From assembly GCF_050003625.1 (NCBI RefSeq), contig NC_134398.1:63930891-63994890 (forward strand): 64,000 nucleotides of DNA. Direction: 5' to 3'. The notes beneath the pieces were generated by a model. The model was not told the DNA's origin, did not search any database, and worked only from the letters and a program-made list of their open reading frames with translations. Positions 63,333 to 64,000 of the stretch are shown in pieces (positions within the stretch are counted from its first letter, which is position 1; each line of letters starts with the position of its first letter). The position numbers and the translations under genes are program-made. Source of the stretch: Haematobia irritans (lineage: Eukaryota; Arthropoda; Insecta; Diptera; Muscidae).

Positions 63333-64000
63333 CAAGTATAAACGGCCGTAAGTTCGGCCAGGCCGAATCTTATGTACCCTCCACCATGGATTGCGTAGAA
63401 ACTTCTACGAAAGTAGAAGAAATCGTTTTCTAAATTGTGAGTTAGTCCATACGTGATATACATATGATATGTTATTATATGGTATCATACTAACATCACG
63501 TACCAAATTTCAACCGAATCGGATGAATTTTGCTCTTCCAAAGGGCTCCGGAGTTCAAATGTGGGGATCGGTTTATATGGGGGCTATATATCATTATGGA
63601 CCGATGTGGACCAATTTTTGCATGGGAGTTTGAGGCCATATATGAACACCACGTACCAAATTTCAACTGAATCAGATTAATTTTGGTCTTCCAAGAGGCT
63701 CCGGAGGTCAAATCTAGCGATCGGTTTATATGGGGGCTATATATAATTATGGACCGATGTGGACCAATTTTTGCATGGTTGTTAGAGACCATATACTAAC
63801 ACCATATATCAAATTTCAGCCGGATGGGATGAAATTTGCTTCTCTTAGAGGCCTCGCAAGCCAAATCGGGGGATCGGTTTATATGGGGGCTATATATAAT
63901 TATGGACCGATGTGGACCAATTTTTGCATGGTTGTTAGAGACCACATACTTACACCATGTACCAAATTTCAGCCGGATCGGATGAAATTTGCTTCTCTTA
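63333..64000 (-). mobile_element. Helitron derivative, 3' part, running off the window
   Basis: It begins with the 3' terminus (ACAAGTATAAACGGCC, AAGTTCGGCCAGGCCGAA, CCCTCCACCATGGATTGC) and enters a 153-bp array of the ATCGGTTTATATGGGGGC type. It resembles 14777-16528 closely, and the open frame at 63496-63792 is a product of the array. Confidence 0.8.

Overview
This window is AT-rich, intron- and transposon-laden eukaryotic DNA with no prokaryotic gene structure and no convincing single-copy host gene. The repeat families point to a calyptrate (muscid-like) fly. They include DINE-1/mini-me-like Helitron derivatives that start with TTTATACCCT, carry GTCY/CAGA/GGAC microsatellites and end in a GGCC-rich hairpin followed by ACTTGTT. 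They also include jockey-type and RNase-H-bearing LINEs and tRNA-derived SINEs. The species assignment is inference; no database was consulted.

Layout. 1-407 is the broken 3' end of a Tc1/mariner-type transposon. 408-14.8 kb is a nest of non-autonomous DNA transposons, Helitron remnants and SINEs: foldback elements with CACTC/CACTG ends inside Helitron sequence, a Harbinger-type MITE, and two other small repeat families. 14.8-16.5 kb is a minus-strand Helitron derivative with an internal 153-bp array. 16.7-18.0 kb is a 3'-truncated LINE copy carrying a 487-bp hAT-like element with an 8-bp target duplication. 18.0-31.4 kb is a decayed jockey-like LINE split by an 11.55-kb insertion. That insertion is a Helitron-derived macro-array: three 451-bp units, then three copies of a 3.25-3.7-kb unit, each holding two different 153-bp arrays, a CAGA microsatellite, a ~30-bp minisatellite and a GGAC tract. 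The LINE reading frame is restored across the insertion with no target duplication.

32.0-32.6 kb is a minus-strand jockey-like LINE 3' end. 33.9-38.1 kb (copy 1), 47.0-52.1 kb (copy 2) and 53.7-55.0 kb (copy 3) are minus-strand members of the same RNase-H-type LINE as the 16.7-kb fragment (DUF4780-like ORF1; endonuclease, RT, RNase H and zinc knuckle in ORF2; AACCT-repeat tail). All are disabled. 38.5-44.5 kb is a PIF/Harbinger transposon with matching terminal inverted repeats, a spliced Myb-like gene (plus strand) and a DDE transposase (minus strand), broken by a duplication with two long TA tracts and by other repeats. 45.3-53.7 kb holds three head-to-tail copies of an unusual segment: a zinc-finger-like ORF followed by what looks like the N-terminal and core part of a Crypton-like tyrosine recombinase. 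Copies B and C carry the RNase-H LINE at the same base; copy A has the empty site.

55-64 kb continues with non-autonomous elements, a tRNA-derived SINE, a short palindromic element and a further Helitron derivative running off the window. 57.5-60.5 kb is the longest stretch without recognised repeats and the likeliest place for unique host sequence.

The window works as a set of parasites using one another. The SINE 3' tail matches the tail of the RNase-H LINE, which suggests trans-mobilisation. DNA transposons sit inside Helitrons, Helitrons inside LINEs, and LINEs inside a recombinase-like repeat, so the relative order of several insertions can be read directly.
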